From: Amorphophallus konjac
Taxonomy: Eukaryota > Streptophyta > Magnoliopsida > Alismatales > Araceae
Assembly: GCA_022559845.1 (NCBI GenBank)
Contig: CM040123.1
Location: 316,181,933 to 316,245,932 of the forward strand
Reading direction: 5' to 3'
DNA: 64,000 nt
The stretch's first letter is position 1. The number at the start of each line of letters is the position of its first letter. The position numbers and the translations under genes are program-made. The notes under the pieces are model-generated. The model was not told where the DNA came from, made no database searches, and was given only the letters and a program-made list of their open reading frames with translations. Of the stretch, positions 52,861 through 64,000 are shown one piece after another.

Positions 52861-55293
52861 ATGGCTGCCGAACGTGCTCAATGGCGCAACATGCAGCGTA
52901 CCCTTCAAGGGATGACCCAAGTGCTACAATAGGTAGCACAAGGTGGTGCTCCACGAGCTGGAAGCTTACACCAAGCATTCAAGAATATGAATCCCCCGAA
53001 GTTCATGGGATCAACCGATCCAGACGATGCCGAGCATTGGGTTCGGGAGATTGAACGTATATTCCGTGTCATGCAATGCACGGATCAGGACAAAGTCTTA
53101 TTAGCTACTTTCCAGTTAGAAAAGGATGCTAGATGCTGGTGGGAGTCGATTGAAGCTACTATAGACCCAACTCAAGTTACATGGGGAGAATTCGTTGAAT
53201 ATTTCAACGCCAAATATTTCTCTGATAGGGTCCAGGAAAAGAAGGCCGCCGAATTTGCCGCATTAAAGCAAAGATCTTTATCGGTGGCTGATTATGAAGC
53301 ACAGTTCTCTAGACTGTCTAGATATGCTAAGCATTTAATTAGCACGAAAAAGATGAAAGCCCGTAGATTTCTTAATGGGCTTAGGCCCCACTACATTACT
53401 CAACTGGCGCCTATGGATATTCAAGTTTATACCGAAATAGTGCGCCGAGCTCAGTTGCTTGAAGATGCCACGGAACTATCTGATAGGATCCGTGGGAAAG
53501 ACAAAAAGGAACAAGTCACAAGTTCGGGTTCTTTTAAACCCAACTTTAAGAAGAGGCCCAATAATGGAGGTTCTTCCTCTCAAGATCAGAAGTTCAAGAA
53601 ATCCAAGCCTTTCTCTATCACCACTACCCCTTCGAATACAGTCTGCAAGCATTGTGACAAGGCTGGTCACAAAACAGAAGAATGCTGGAGGAAATTAGGA
53701 GCATGTCTCCGTTGTGGGAGTCGTGAACATCAGATTCCCGATTGTCCATTAATGAATGACCAAGACGGTGAGGGTAAACGCCCAGTGACAAGGAACGCGC
53801 GTCTTCATGCAATCCAAGAGACCGAACCAGAAGAAGAAGGCGGATTGGTGGAAAGTACATTAAAAATTTGTTCCAAATATGCACATGTCTTATTTGATAC
53901 GGGTGCATCACATTCCATTATTTCCAAGAAGTTTGCTGACCCATTACCTCTAGAACCAGAATGGATGAAGTTAATATTGTCTACTCCTCTCGGAAACGAG
54001 ACGGATATCACACATCATTACCAAAACTGTGAGGTATTGGTTCGAGGAAAGAATTTTCCTATTGATCTTATCTGCTTAGATCTAAAAGAGTATGATGTTA
54101 TACTAGGAGCAGATTGGTTATCCAAATACCAGGCAACGGTTGATTGCCGTGATAGCAAGATTATTTTCAAGGAATTTCCGGAACTGACTTATACTAGTCC
54201 TAAGAGTCGAAGCAAATCCCCTCTTATTTCGGCTCTTCGAGCAAGCAAGCTCGTCAAGAAAGGATGTGTATCCTTCCTTGCTTTTGTCACTATTAGAGAA
54301 GCTAAAGAAACCAAGATAGAGGACATTCAGGTAGTGCGAGAATTTCCAGACGTATTTCCGGAAAATTTGCCGGGATTACCCCCTCAAAGAGATGTAGCCT
54401 TCACCATTGACTTAGTCCCTGGTGCTGGTCCCGTTTCAAAGGCACCATATAGAATGTCCCCTGTTGAACTCAAGGAGTTGAAGGAGCAGTTGATGGAACT
54501 AATCCGAAAAGGGTTTATTAGACCAAGTACTTCCCCGTGGGGAGCACCAGTCTTATTTGTAAAGAAGAAGGATGGATCCATGAGATTGTGTATCGACTAT
54601 CGACAATTAAATCATCTTACTATCAAGAACAAGTATCCACTGCCGAGAATCGATGAATTATTTGATCAGATTTCAGGATCCAAATATTTTTCCAAGATTG
54701 ATCTCAGGTCGGGATACCATCAATTAAGAATCAAGGACGATGACATTCACAAGACCGCATTCAGAAGCAGGTATGGCCATTACGAATTTGTTGTTATGCC
54801 TTTTGGACTAACAAATGCCCCTGCTGCCTTTATGCAGTTAATGAATAGCATATTCAGGCCTTACTTGGATCAATTCGTAGTAGTCTTCATTGATGATATA
54901 TTGATATATTCTAAGACTAAGGAAGAACATGAAGAGCATTTGAGGATTGCATTGCAAGTCTTGAGGACAAATCAATTATATGCTAAACTCAGCAAATGCG
55001 AGTTCTGGCTTGAAGAAGTGGCTTTTCTCGGACATGTCATATCAAAGGACGGATTATCTGTAGATCCGTCAAAAGTTGAAGCTGTGAGAAACTGGGAAAG
55101 ACCCACTAATGCAAGCGAGATCAGAAGTTTCTTAGGTCTTGCAGGCTATTATCAGCGATTCATCAAAGATTTCTCTAAGATCGCCGTACCACTTACAAGA
55201 TTAACTCGTAAGGAGATCCGATACGAATGGAGTGAGGAATGTGAAAGAAGTTTCAAACTCTCAAGGATCATCTCACCACAGCTCCGGTCTTAG
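52861..55293 (+). pseudogene. gag-pol: Tekay gag-protease-reverse transcriptase
   Basis: The natural start is ATG 52861 (MAAERAQWRNM..); a CAA-to-TAG change at 52930-52932 stops it after 23 codons, and the frame is open again from ATG 52987. Counted from 52987: Retrotrans_gag about residues 1-165 ([19 protein letters not shown]..); two CCHC-type knuckles from residue 220 ([14 protein letters not shown], then [14 protein letters not shown]); aspartic protease with DTG at residue 304 ([12 protein letters not shown]); RT about 490-700 with [19 protein letters not shown] and active site FIDDILIY (Asp 636). The frame is lost at about 55259 in the RT-RNase H connection, after [10 protein letters not shown]. 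The family normally makes a single polyprotein of about 1,400-1,500 residues. Confidence 0.9.
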
Positions 55294-55857
55294 CTCTACC
55301 GATAGAAGGAGAGAAATTCGAGGTCTACACTGATGCTTCTGGCATTGACCTCGGATGTGTCCTAATGCAACAAGGAAAGGTCATAGCATACTCTTCACGT
55401 CAACTAAGAAGCATGAGGAGAATTACCCCGTCCATGACTTAGAACTGGCCGCGGTAGTATTTGCCCTAAAGATATGGAGACACTATCTCTATGGAGTACA
55501 GTTCACTGTATACTCCGATCACAAAAGTCTCAAATATCTATTTTCACAAAAGGAGCTAAACATGAGACAAAGACGCTGGCTAGAATATCTCAAGGACTTC
55601 GACTTCAATATACAATACCATCCCGGAAAGGGTAATTATGTTGCTGACGCCCTTAGTCGAAAGCCGAGAGCAATGATAGCAAATTGTATGATGCAAGAAT
55701 GGAGGTTACTTGAACAATTCTCCGAGCTCAATATAAGCTTGGACACGGAATCCAAATTTGTCACACTATCTCATGTAAGCATACAGTCAGATTTGTTATC
55801 TGAGATACAAACACTTCAGGATGATGATCCTATGTTAGTAGAAATCAAGGCAGATTA
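55260..55857 (+). pseudogene. pol: Tekay RNase H domain, spanning two frames
   Basis: From 55260 the next frame encodes [22 protein letters not shown], the start of the Ty3/gypsy RNase H, up to about 55402. There a one-base change shifts to the frame that reads [56 protein letters not shown]. Catalytic Asp residues of YTDAS, SDHKSL and VADALSR are retained. A third frameshift lies near 55850-55858, before the integrase. The domain degrades the RNA strand during reverse transcription. Confidence 0.85.
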
Positions 55858-57210
55858 GAAGGACAATCTGATTTTCAACTAACTTCTGATGGAAGATTAT
55901 CGTTCAAAGATAGAACTTGTATACCTGATTGTCCGGAATTAAAGAAGAAGATCTTAGATGAAGCTCACCGATCAAGGTACACTATTCATCCAGGATCAAC
56001 CAAAATGTACCAAGATGTAAAGAGGAACTTTTGGTGGCCTAATATGAAAAGAGAAATAGCGGACTATGTATCACGCTGTCTCACATGCCAACAGGTCAAG
56101 GCGGAACACCAAAAGCCTGCGGGAAAACTACATCCTCTAGATATTCCTAAGTGGAAATGGGAGGATATTGGTATGGACTTCATCATGGGTTTGTCTAAAT
56201 CTAAAGGAGGACATGATGGAATCTGGGTTATCATTGACCGATTGACTAAATCGGCACATTTCTTGCCAATCAAAAGCCGATGGTCAATTGATGTGCTAGC
56301 TGCACTATACATCAAAGAAATAGTCAGGATACATGGAATTCCTGTCTCAATCGTGTCTGATAGAGATCCCCGTTTTACTTCTCATTTTTGGAAGGGATTA
56401 CAACATTCGTTGGGGACAAGGCTCAACTTTAGTACTGCTTTTCACCCACAAACGGATGGTCAGACCGAGCGAACTAATCAAGTTGTTGAAGATATGCTGA
56501 GAGCATGCATTATTGACTTTGGAGGAAGCTGGCATGACCACTTACCTTTAGTTGAATTTGCATATAATAATAGCTACCAAGCTAGTATCCAAATGGCACC
56601 TTTCGAAGCCTTATACGGAAGGAGTTGCCGATCTCCCATATGTTGGAACGAAGTTGGAGAAAAACAACTGTTAGGTCCAGACATGGTAAGGGATACAACC
56701 GAGAAGATACAAGTAATCAGGGAAAGATTACAAGTTGCTCAGACCAGACAAAAGACTTATGCAGATACAAGAAGAAGAGATCTTGAATTCCAAATCGGAG
56801 ATCATGTATTTCTCAAGATATCGCCTGGACGTGGCATACGAAGATTTGGTGTTAAGGGCAAGCTTACGCCAAGATTCATCGGACCATTTGAGATACTCGA
56901 AAGAGTTGGCGAGGTTGCTTATCGCATCGCATTACCTCCTCAATTGTCCGAGGTACATAATGTATTTCACATATCCATGTTGAAGAAGTACGTGCACGAT
57001 CCATCTCATATTATTGAACATGGAGATCTGGTGATCCAGAAAGATCTCACGTATGAACAGAAGCCTATGAAGATCTTGGATCGAGAAATACGAGCTCTAA
57101 GGAATAAGGTTATTCCCATGCTCAAGGTGCAATGGAATAAGAATCCCGAACGCGAAGCGACATGGGAGACCGAAGAATCTATGAAGAAACGATTTCCCGA
57201 GTTATTCTAA
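55858..57210 (+). pseudogene. pol: Tekay integrase with C-terminal chromodomain
   Basis: Open without a stop from 55858 to 57210, with no start codon of its own until 56005. HHCC zinc-binding part (ILDEAHRSRYTIHPG..CLTCQQVK), then the DDE core: Asp in GMDFIMG, Asp in VSDRDPRF, Glu in GQTERTNQ. A GPF/Y-like segment (FIGPFEILERVGEVAYRIALP) follows, and a C-terminal chromodomain-like stretch (MKILDREIRALRNKVIPMLKVQW..EATWETEESMKKRFPELF), the hallmark of Tekay/Del chromoviruses, proposed to target heterochromatin. The domain looks intact; it is lost only because of upstream frameshifts. Confidence 0.9.
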
Positions 57211-57278
57211 GAGATATATGTTCTACGATCTCCACATGTATAATTATATATATTGAATTTGGGGACCAAATTCTTTTT

Positions 57279-57291
57279 AAGTGGGGGAGGG
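57279..57291 (+). other. Tekay polypurine tract
   Basis: aagtgggggaggg directly before the 3' LTR start TGTAGC at 57292; primes plus-strand DNA synthesis. Confidence 0.9.
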
Positions 57292-60200
57292 TGTAGCAAC
57301 CCTGATAAATGAATATTTGAAATAAATTAAAACATATATATATTACAGTAGTAATATAGATAATGAGAATAGGATTAATCAGAAGAAGTAAAACAAAAAT
57401 AAAATAACGCCTCTTATTAGGGCGTTAATTCAAAAAGAAACGCCTCTATCAAAGGCGTGACTAAAGAAAGGACGCCCACACGTGCGGTCGTCAACTCTCA
57501 CGACCAAATAGGCAAGTAAAAGAAACGCCCATATATGGGGCGTGTTTCAAAAACAAGAACGCCCTTATCCAAGACGTTTCTTAAGAAACGACCTGAACTA
57601 GGTCGTCAATTCAAGAATCGACGCCCTGACCAAAGGCGTTAATTCAGTTCGTAAACCGTTCGAACCCAGAACTTATCCAGAGTAAGTGATAAGTATTAGA
57701 AAGAGTTATAACGTGGCAATAACTCTATATTGGAAACATTACTTCCACTAGAACTCTAACCCTAATTGGACCCCCTAAATCCCTATAAATAATCTTCTGC
57801 TCGAACCCTAGAAGCTATTTGGTCGACTGCTGCTACGGTATGTATAGAACCAAAGGTTATTCCTCATCGTTTTCTATGTTATACGATCGTGTGAAGAACA
57901 TTAATTGATCTTCTCTTATTTGTAGGAAGTCTGCTTGTCGAACGTGAAGAACAAGGTACTGTTCTTCTATCTTTTCCCTAGTTATAGCTGTGAAGATTAT
58001 TTAAATATCTTCATCTTCCTTCCTTTTCTCTCCCTCTACAGGTTGACGGTAGAGTGAAGATTTCTGAAGAACGATTGTTCTTCTTCTTGCTGTTGCTACG
58101 GCTATTATTGAGTTGCAGTTGAAGCTTCAGAGTATTAGGCTTCTCACCAAATCCTTCAGAGTTCATCTTCAAATCCATTATTAAGGTAGGATTTTCTCAA
58201 GTCACTGTAGCCCAAACTAAATTGATACAGTACAATAATTATCATGCATATACATGGTTTGGTTTACTATAGTTTCTGAACGACTTTCTGTTAATTTCTT
58301 GAAAGAAACGTCCTTAGCAAGGGCGTGACTATGAAATACACGCCCCAGACTAGGGCGCTAATTTACAAGACACGACCCTGCCCAGGTCGTCAATTTTATA
58401 TTTGACGCCTGTACACAGGCGTTAATTTCATGTAAATCTTAAGAACTGATTATCCATGCAATTACATGAAATCAAATCAATAATTGTTAACGGTTAAAAG
58501 TCAATAAACATGAAACATCAAATCCAATATACTGCATCTGAATTCCTGCCAATTTTCCTGTCATGACTATATGATTGTTATCCTTGATTATCGTGCAAAT
58601 CTTGCTGATCATGTAAATTCCTGATATTTCTTGAATTCACGACCTAGACTAGGTCGTTTTCCCTGTGGTAACGCCCCATCACAGGGCGTGAATTAAAAAT
58701 AAACGCCCCTTACTAGGGCGCGTATCTGTTAAAATCTGGAATATATATTCTGTGAAAATAAGAATTTATGATTAACGCCCCTGACAAGGGCGCGTTTTTG
58801 ATAATTTCTGAAAATAAATATGTTCTGAAAAATATTGTAAATAAAAAAGACGCCTGCTACTGTAGTCGTCAACTCTTGAAGAAACGCCCCTCCGAAGGCG
58901 CGTTTTAGATAAATTATTGAATTATTGAAAATTCTGCAAAACGGATCATATGTAAACGCCCTTCTGTTAGGCGTTAATTACTTGAGAAACGACTTGACCT
59001 AAGTCGTTATTTTACTGTAAACTGATTTTTCCTCTGATTTGATAACCGATGGTTTTATATATCATAATATATATATATCGGCACTATTCTCCACTCCGTG
59101 AGTATAGTCCCACTTTTCACGGTGTTTTATCGATCACACTCAATTCTCATTGACATACAAGCTCTCCATTGGACATTCCGTTCCTTTGGACTAGCGAGTT
59201 AGTCATAGAGACCTCCGTAAGACTCCTCGTAGCCTTGGATTCCCTCAAGGCCGACTGAGCTGGTTGTACCCTAAAAACCCATTACACTATTGATGCCATG
59301 TCACTCTAAAGAAACATGGTATACCGGCCCTTATGATTATACAAAGAGTATATCATAAGAAATTCTTAATGGGATGATGATATCATGCCATATCATGTCG
59401 TTCTTGTAAACCCCAATTCTATGATAAGAGTGAGGGTATCTTACCTTGATATACTGTTCATGTGGACCTCAATTCTATATAAAGAGTGTCCATATTGATT
59501 TGTCATGGTACCTAAGTTAAGGGAACCATATTCTACCTAGTTTTATCGATATCGTGATTATACCGTTATTATCGCCATTCTATGTCCTTTGTCATATTTT
59601 GGACTCTATTCTATCAAAGTTGTCGTACGTGTCTACAAGCTTGATTATTGAAATTCTATGATGGCTATAAACAAGAGTGGATGTCAAAACACATGATAAA
59701 TGCCTGCGCATATAGGGCCCGATCTGGTCCTGGGAGGAGCACCCGAAAGTACTTGTGCCCATGGGAGTTAAAATGATAAGGTATCTGGCATTATACCGAG
59801 TACTTGACTTGCTTGATTGGACATTCCACACACATCTTGTACTTGAATCGTACTTGACTTTACATGAATGCGTGGCCCGAAAAAGGGTAATTTACTTGCT
59901 TGATACATGATAGCCAAAGTTCTTGACATGACTCGATAATTGTACTTGCTTGAATATCTTGAATAACTTGTATCTTGTTGAAAGTTCATGATAAGTTCAT
60001 CTTATTTCCTTGATATTACATTCTCCCTATCTTGTCGTTTCATGCGAGCATGCATAGCCTTATTGCATTCATGAAAATGTAATTACTTAAACCCCTTGCT
60101 AGTACTTGAGATATAATTTCCTACTGAGCGTTCGCTCATTCCGTTTGTCCCTTTCTACTTTTCAGGTAAGTCCGACGACGATGGAAGTCAATCGGATGGG

Positions 60201-60466
60201 AATGGTCAAGAGTGAAAGTGATAGAGCTTCTAAAAGTGTCGTCTAGTCTTTTCCATAGTTTCTTGAGTCAAATATGTATTCTTTTCCTTTTTGTTAAACA
60301 GAGTATTGGATTTGTAATAGTCTCTCCATTATGAAATAAAGGATTGGGTTATCTTGCTATTTTGCGCATCTCTGTCTTTGTGTCGAATACACGACCACTC
60401 TGATTGACATGATTGATATAGACACGTCGCGCATCTCCGGGTATCTTCCGCGCTCGGGGCGTGACA
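57292..60466 (+). repeat. Tekay 3' LTR (3175 bp)
   Basis: Near-identical to 49505-52685. Differences include 'aatatagat' for 'aatacagat', 'gacgcctgta' for 'gacgccctgta' and 'ctatgtccttt' for 'ctatgaccttt'. Followed by GGGTG at 60467-60471. Confidence 0.95.
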
Positions 60467-60830
60467 GGGTGCCTCGAGCCTAGAAGGGAAGGGGTTTAAG
60501 AGCCCAGTTCCGTGAGGCTAGGGACAGTTTTTGAGCTCGGGGAGGGCGGAGCGCCTCAAGTCGAGAAAAGGGCTTTATGAACCCAGCCCAGTGGGACAGA
60601 GGGTAATTTTATGGCTCGATGAGGGCGGAGTGCCTCGGGCCAAGGAAAAGGCTTTGGTGACCCAGCCTGATGGGACAAAAGGTTATTTTCGAGCTTGACG
60701 AGGGCGGAGCGCCTCAGGCCAAGGAAAAAAGATTTTGTGAACCCAGCTCGACGGGACTGATGGGCAAAGATTTTCGGAGCTCGACAAGGGCATAGTTCCT
60801 TATACCAAGAGAGGGGAGATTTTATTGGGC
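60467..60830 (-). repeat. About 87-bp tandem repeat, four copies
   Basis: 'gagggcggag(c/t)gcctc(g/a)', 'gggccaaggaaaa' and 'gtgaacccagc..gatgggac' recur four times with decay to the right. The pre-insertion sequence of this zone is restored by removing the Tekay element and one GGGTG. Confidence 0.8.
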
Positions 60831-61459
60831 CGACAGTGGGAGAGTCCCGTGAGATGAATGTGGCATCTCTTGGTGTATCTGCATCATTACTGTCCGAACG
60901 CCAGAAGACAACGAGAATACATTGGCCGGGGGCATAGGTCCCAAATCAACGGTAGAGGTTCAGTCCTGGTGGGACAAGTGGGGAGTATCCCCATAGGATG
61001 AGGCGTATGGGGAAGCCCTGTTGACCCCATAACTTCTCTTCTTCTTTTTTCTTGCATTCATTCTTCTTCTTCTTCTTCTTTTTTGTTTTTTTTGAATGGA
61101 CAACTCTGATGGCGCTACTAGTGTAGTATAGAGTCGTTGCTCTTCATTTAACAGACCAAGCGGGTGCATAGGAGAGCGCTCACCTCCTCAGAGAGGGGAT
61201 GAGTGGTTCGCTTCACCATATCAATCCCACAATGGTAGGTTTTTATTAGGCATGAGCCAAGTCGTGAGGGGAGTGATATTTCCCCTAGCAGATGCAGCCA
61301 TCAAGGCTTCCTTCATTTATCATTTTTTTTGGTGCCTGCCCCCAGCACAGGCCATTTCCTTTCCTTCTTTTCTTTTTTTATTTTTTTTCCTTTTCCTTAT
61401 GTTTTTCTTTTTTTGCAAACATCTGCATTCGAGCTGCGGGATGATACTAAATGTTGGCT
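60831..61459. other. Non-coding 3' sequence after the minus-strand gag
   Basis: T-rich on the plus strand (A-rich in element sense) at about 61035-61095 and 61320-61415. No pol-like sequence follows gag, which argues that the element is non-autonomous. Confidence 0.45.
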
Positions 61460-62986
61460 TCAGCCAAATCTGTGAGGAGTAGCTGGGGGAGTGATGCTGC
61501 GTAGGGCTGCTCTTTCGAAGACGAGCATTTGATGAGGGCGCGGTAGATCCACCTTGTATTCGCCCATCTGTAATTCGCCTTTCTTGATCAGGAGTTCAAT
61601 AATGTCCTTGAACACATAACAATCCTCAATGGGATGCCCCACCATTTGGTGATAAGGACAGAAGCATGGATCGTCTTTTATTGCGAAATCCTCTGGTTTC
61701 TTCGGCTGTGGGAGCACCACTTTGCCGCATTCACAGGCCCACTCAAAAAGAGCCCGAGTCTTATCCTTCGAAAAGGAGCACGGTTTCATCATTCTGCCCC
61801 TTAATGAGGACCCTTGTTTCACCGACTCGACGGAAGAAAGGCTGGCTGCCTCTTTCGTTTTCTTCTTTTGTTGCTCGAAGACTTCAAAATCTGAGGCGCA
61901 AATTTCTTCTTGCACCGGGTATTTGCTGGTTGATTCATTCTTCTGGCTCGAGGCTGTAGAAATCGGGCAAAGCTTTGCCAGAACTGCTTCGACATCAGCC
62001 ACAATGTCACTTAACTGTTCAAAGGTTATGACTTCAATGTCAATAACCCATCATACAATTTCTGTTCGTAAATTTTCTTTGTAGATTTGAATAGAGTCCC
62101 TGTAGCTAGGTGGATGTCGGCACCTTTCACGGAGATTCCTCCACCTTCTTATGTAGTCCATGGCAGACTCATTATCCTTTTGTTTGGCTGCTTGTAATTT
62201 GGCCTCAGTAACTTCTTCTTCGACCATCTTCATGCTCATTGTTTGTTCTGTCCTCGGTCTGTCTGTTATCACCAGACTTGTTGGACTTTGATGTAGGGCA
62301 GCTGGCTGCATATGCGGCTCCATTGATGCCATTGTCGGAGACACTTCGATTGCCTCCTGACATGCCCGGGGGGTTGGATATTGGAATGGCTGAGGGGGAA
62401 TGCCCCCTGTGTGTTTAGGCATCATTCGGAGCATGGTTGGCCATGTTGAAGCTCTTGGTGAGCTAGCGCCAGCTTGAACCCCTTCAAGTAGATGTCCTGC
62501 TGATCGAGGCATGTATGGACTTACATTCATTTCATTTAGTTGCCTCTTCAGCATTTCAATTTCTTGATGTTTTTGGTGTAGTAGTGCGACCAAGGCAGGG
62601 TCTTGTAAGAAGGGGCCGAGAGTGCCACTGCCTTCTACCTCTGGTCTGTATAAGATGTGTAGCATCCTGCCATCATTGCCGACTGCAGGTAGCTCCTTCG
62701 AGATGAACTCCTTGTGTTTTATGTCTCCGGGTGGAGGAGGAATGTGGTGCTGCACCCCCTTATTAGCTGACGGGCGTTGTTTTGACATTCCTCCGGACCC
62801 AGTAGATGAGTGGGAGGAGGAAACTCCAGCCTGAGTTATTCTTTTCGGCTCAAAGCAGATTTCTTCATGTTCCTCCTCAGTAGTCTGTGTTCCTCCAGAT
62901 GAGGCTGACAATGTGTTGCAGGAGAAGGCAATATGTCTCCTTTCAGCCTTTGTGTGCTTCTTTTCCTTCCCCTCTATGGTCGGCAT
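61460..62986 (-). pseudogene. gag: Gag of a Tat/Ogre-like Ty3/gypsy element (one stop codon)
   Basis: Read on the minus strand from 62986 (MPTIEGKEKK..) to 61460, one frame of about 508 codons with a single TGA at 62053-62051 ('GTA TGA TGG'). N-terminal Pro/Gln/Met-rich region; gag core VEEEVTEAKLQAAKQKDNESAMDYIRRWRNLRERC, continuing after the stop as TFEQLSDIVADVEAVLA; C-terminal zinc-finger-like CPYHQMVGHPIEDCYVFKDIIELLIKKG, the CX2H..GHX3C arrangement typical of Tat/Athila gag proteins. An in-frame TAG sits just upstream of the ATG, so the true N-terminus may be longer. Gag packages element RNA. No protease or RT follows. Confidence 0.8.
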
Positions 62987-63080
62987 CTGCCCCTATAGTA
63001 GGTTGCTTGGTGCATTCAGCATCTTTGCCTTTCTTCAATTCTTTTTGTTAGCCAGTAGAACTCATTGCATCTTTGAGGGG
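62987..63080 (-). other. Short leader upstream of the minus-strand gag
   Basis: No primer binding site for Met, Asp, Glu or Arg tRNA recognised by eye. It ends at a sharp change in composition at 63081. Confidence 0.3.
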
Positions 63081-64000
63081 TGATGCGCGGAAAACGCACG
63101 TCGTTAATACGCCCCACTATCAAATTATAATATCCGGCCCACAAATTAAATAAGTGGAATAGTTAAGTGATGAGACCGAGTCGAATCCACAGGGAGAAGT
63201 GTATTGGAAAGTTGAAAACCTTGAGTTTTTAAGATTTAAACATCAAGAGAATTGAATTTAAACCGCCTTAGAAAGATTGGGATGCAATTTAGAAGGGTGG
63301 AATCGATAAAAGAACAAATAGATAATTATAATGAAACTAAGGTGAACTAGGAAGAGAAATAACTTTTAAACCAGATAAAATTAGAAGAAGTGACAGAAGA
63401 CATAGTTGAAGATCGGAGGGTTAGGAAAAACTTTCATGAAGAGTGCAGAGAGAGAAAATGAGAGGAAGAAGGTAAAAAATATGAAATACTAGGATCTATC
63501 CGCACGGGTCAATAGTAAACACGTAAAAGATAGAATCTTGGAAAATTAAATATAACTTAAAAACGGTGAAAAGTTAGAGGAAGTGATAGAAGAAGAAATT
63601 TTAGATCTATAAGAGAGGAACAACTTTTATGAAGAACTCAGAATGAAACGAGGATTGGAAGGGCTTCAAAATGGAGAAATCGCAGAAGGTATCAACTCGG
63701 ATGAATAGTAACCGACCTGGATAGAACTTAGAAAAATATGTAATAACTTAAAAACGGAGAGGAATTATAGAAAATGATAAAAATAGAAAATGTGTAGAAT
63801 TGAAATATGAACAACTTTGAAGAAGACAAGGAATTGAAATAACGATTAGAAAAATACGTAAATGGCTATGACAGGCTAAAATCTTAAGAACTTGTAATAA
63901 CCACCACTCAAAATTTTAAAACTTCTAATAATTTAAATGAATAATAAGACTGAAAGAAATTAAAACCTGAAGGGGCCTCCTGCCCCTCTCTCCTTGATTC
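63081..64000. repeat. A-rich stretch with a degenerate repeat of about 192 bp
   Basis: It begins TGATGCGCGG. 'ttagaagaagtgacagaag', 'ttagaggaagtgatagaag' and 'attatagaaaatgataaaaa' recur near 63380, 63571 and 63763, each followed by 'gaacaactttYatgaagaa'-like words, a period of about 192 bp. 'gaccgagtcgaatccacagggag' near 63173 (reverse complement CTCCCTGTGGATTCGACTCGG) resembles a sequence I associate with plant gypsy LTR ends. It may be the end of another element. No gene seen. Confidence 0.4.

Larger units (their letters stand above)
49505..60466 (+). mobile_element. Complete Tekay-type chromovirus (Ty3/gypsy), 10,962 bp
   Basis: Two LTRs of 3181 and 3175 bp (TGTAGCAACC..GCGTGACA), perfect 5-bp target duplication, initiator-Met PBS, gag-protease-RT-RNase H-integrase-chromodomain order, and polypurine tract. 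By eye about twenty to twenty-five substitutions and small indels separate the LTRs (roughly 0.7%), so insertion is recent. The coding region has one nonsense codon and three frameshifts, so this copy cannot make a full polyprotein unless some of these are assembly errors. It is inserted in the tandem-repeat zone of the large minus-strand element. Confidence 0.95.

Noticed and set aside
53459..54581. Short frames overlapping the Tekay gag-pol
   Set aside because: Shadows of the polyprotein in other frames.

Overview
This window is plant nuclear DNA, almost certainly angiosperm, and consists almost wholly of nested retrotransposons. The evidence is a chromodomain Ty3/gypsy element, Copia gag (UBN2-type) sequences, initiator-Met primer binding sites (TGGTATCAGAGC), a plant-type LINE RNase H domain and very long, repeat-rich LTRs. 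I see no convincing host gene, rRNA, tRNA or CRISPR. The species cannot be named from this sequence. The setting resembles gene-poor pericentromeric or heterochromatic DNA.

Layout, left to right. 1-2824: 3' part of a gypsy (Tekay-like) LTR. 2825-3167: internal 3' end with a polypurine tract. 3168-4480: candidate Tat/Athila-type LTR with TGTTGAC/GTCAACA ends. 4481-5494: unassigned flank holding a short-motif array. 5495-25355: one SIRE-like Copia element with an intact 5' LTR, then six head-to-tail copies of an LTR-piece + gag unit (about 2.6-2.7 kb each), then the start of the protease; it is cut off at about 25355. A Copia solo LTR (10811-14023, minus strand) sits inside unit 2. 25356-41470: probable minus-strand 3' LTR of a large element. 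It is split by a triplicated gag-only element (29424-39576, LTR-internal-LTR-internal-LTR) and by a 5'-truncated LINE (40424-41427). 41479-61460: a long series of tandem-repeat families, interrupted by a Copia-type solo LTR (45428-47851) and by a complete young Tekay chromovirus (49505-60466). 61460-62986: minus-strand gag of a Tat/Ogre-like element, broken by one stop codon. 63081-64000: A-rich degenerate repeat of unknown kind.

The history can be read from the nesting. A large pol-less minus-strand element, with gag on the right, tandem repeats in the middle and LTR on the left, probably inserted into the Copia array. It then received the LINE, the gag-only element, the solo LTR and the Tekay element. 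Target-site duplications support most of these steps: GGGTG for Tekay, 13 bp for the LINE, GTGAG for the right-hand solo LTR, CCTAC/CCTGC for the left-hand one, and CTTCG/CTTCT for the triplicated element.

Four signals stand out. (1) Three unrelated Copia LTRs carry serial short perfect hairpins, with GTGTG spacers in two families, next to an invariant GGTGG...CCACC stem; the stem sequences differ while pairing is kept. (2) Tekay, Tekay-like and Tat-like LTRs carry arrays of imperfect palindromes (ACGCC..GGCGT; CGGTCTA..TAGACCG). (3) A 12-bp motif (TGYAYMGACYT) is amplified in three different element contexts. (4) The middle LTR of the triplicated element is a clean recombinant of its two flanking LTRs, with the crossover confined to about 9 bp.
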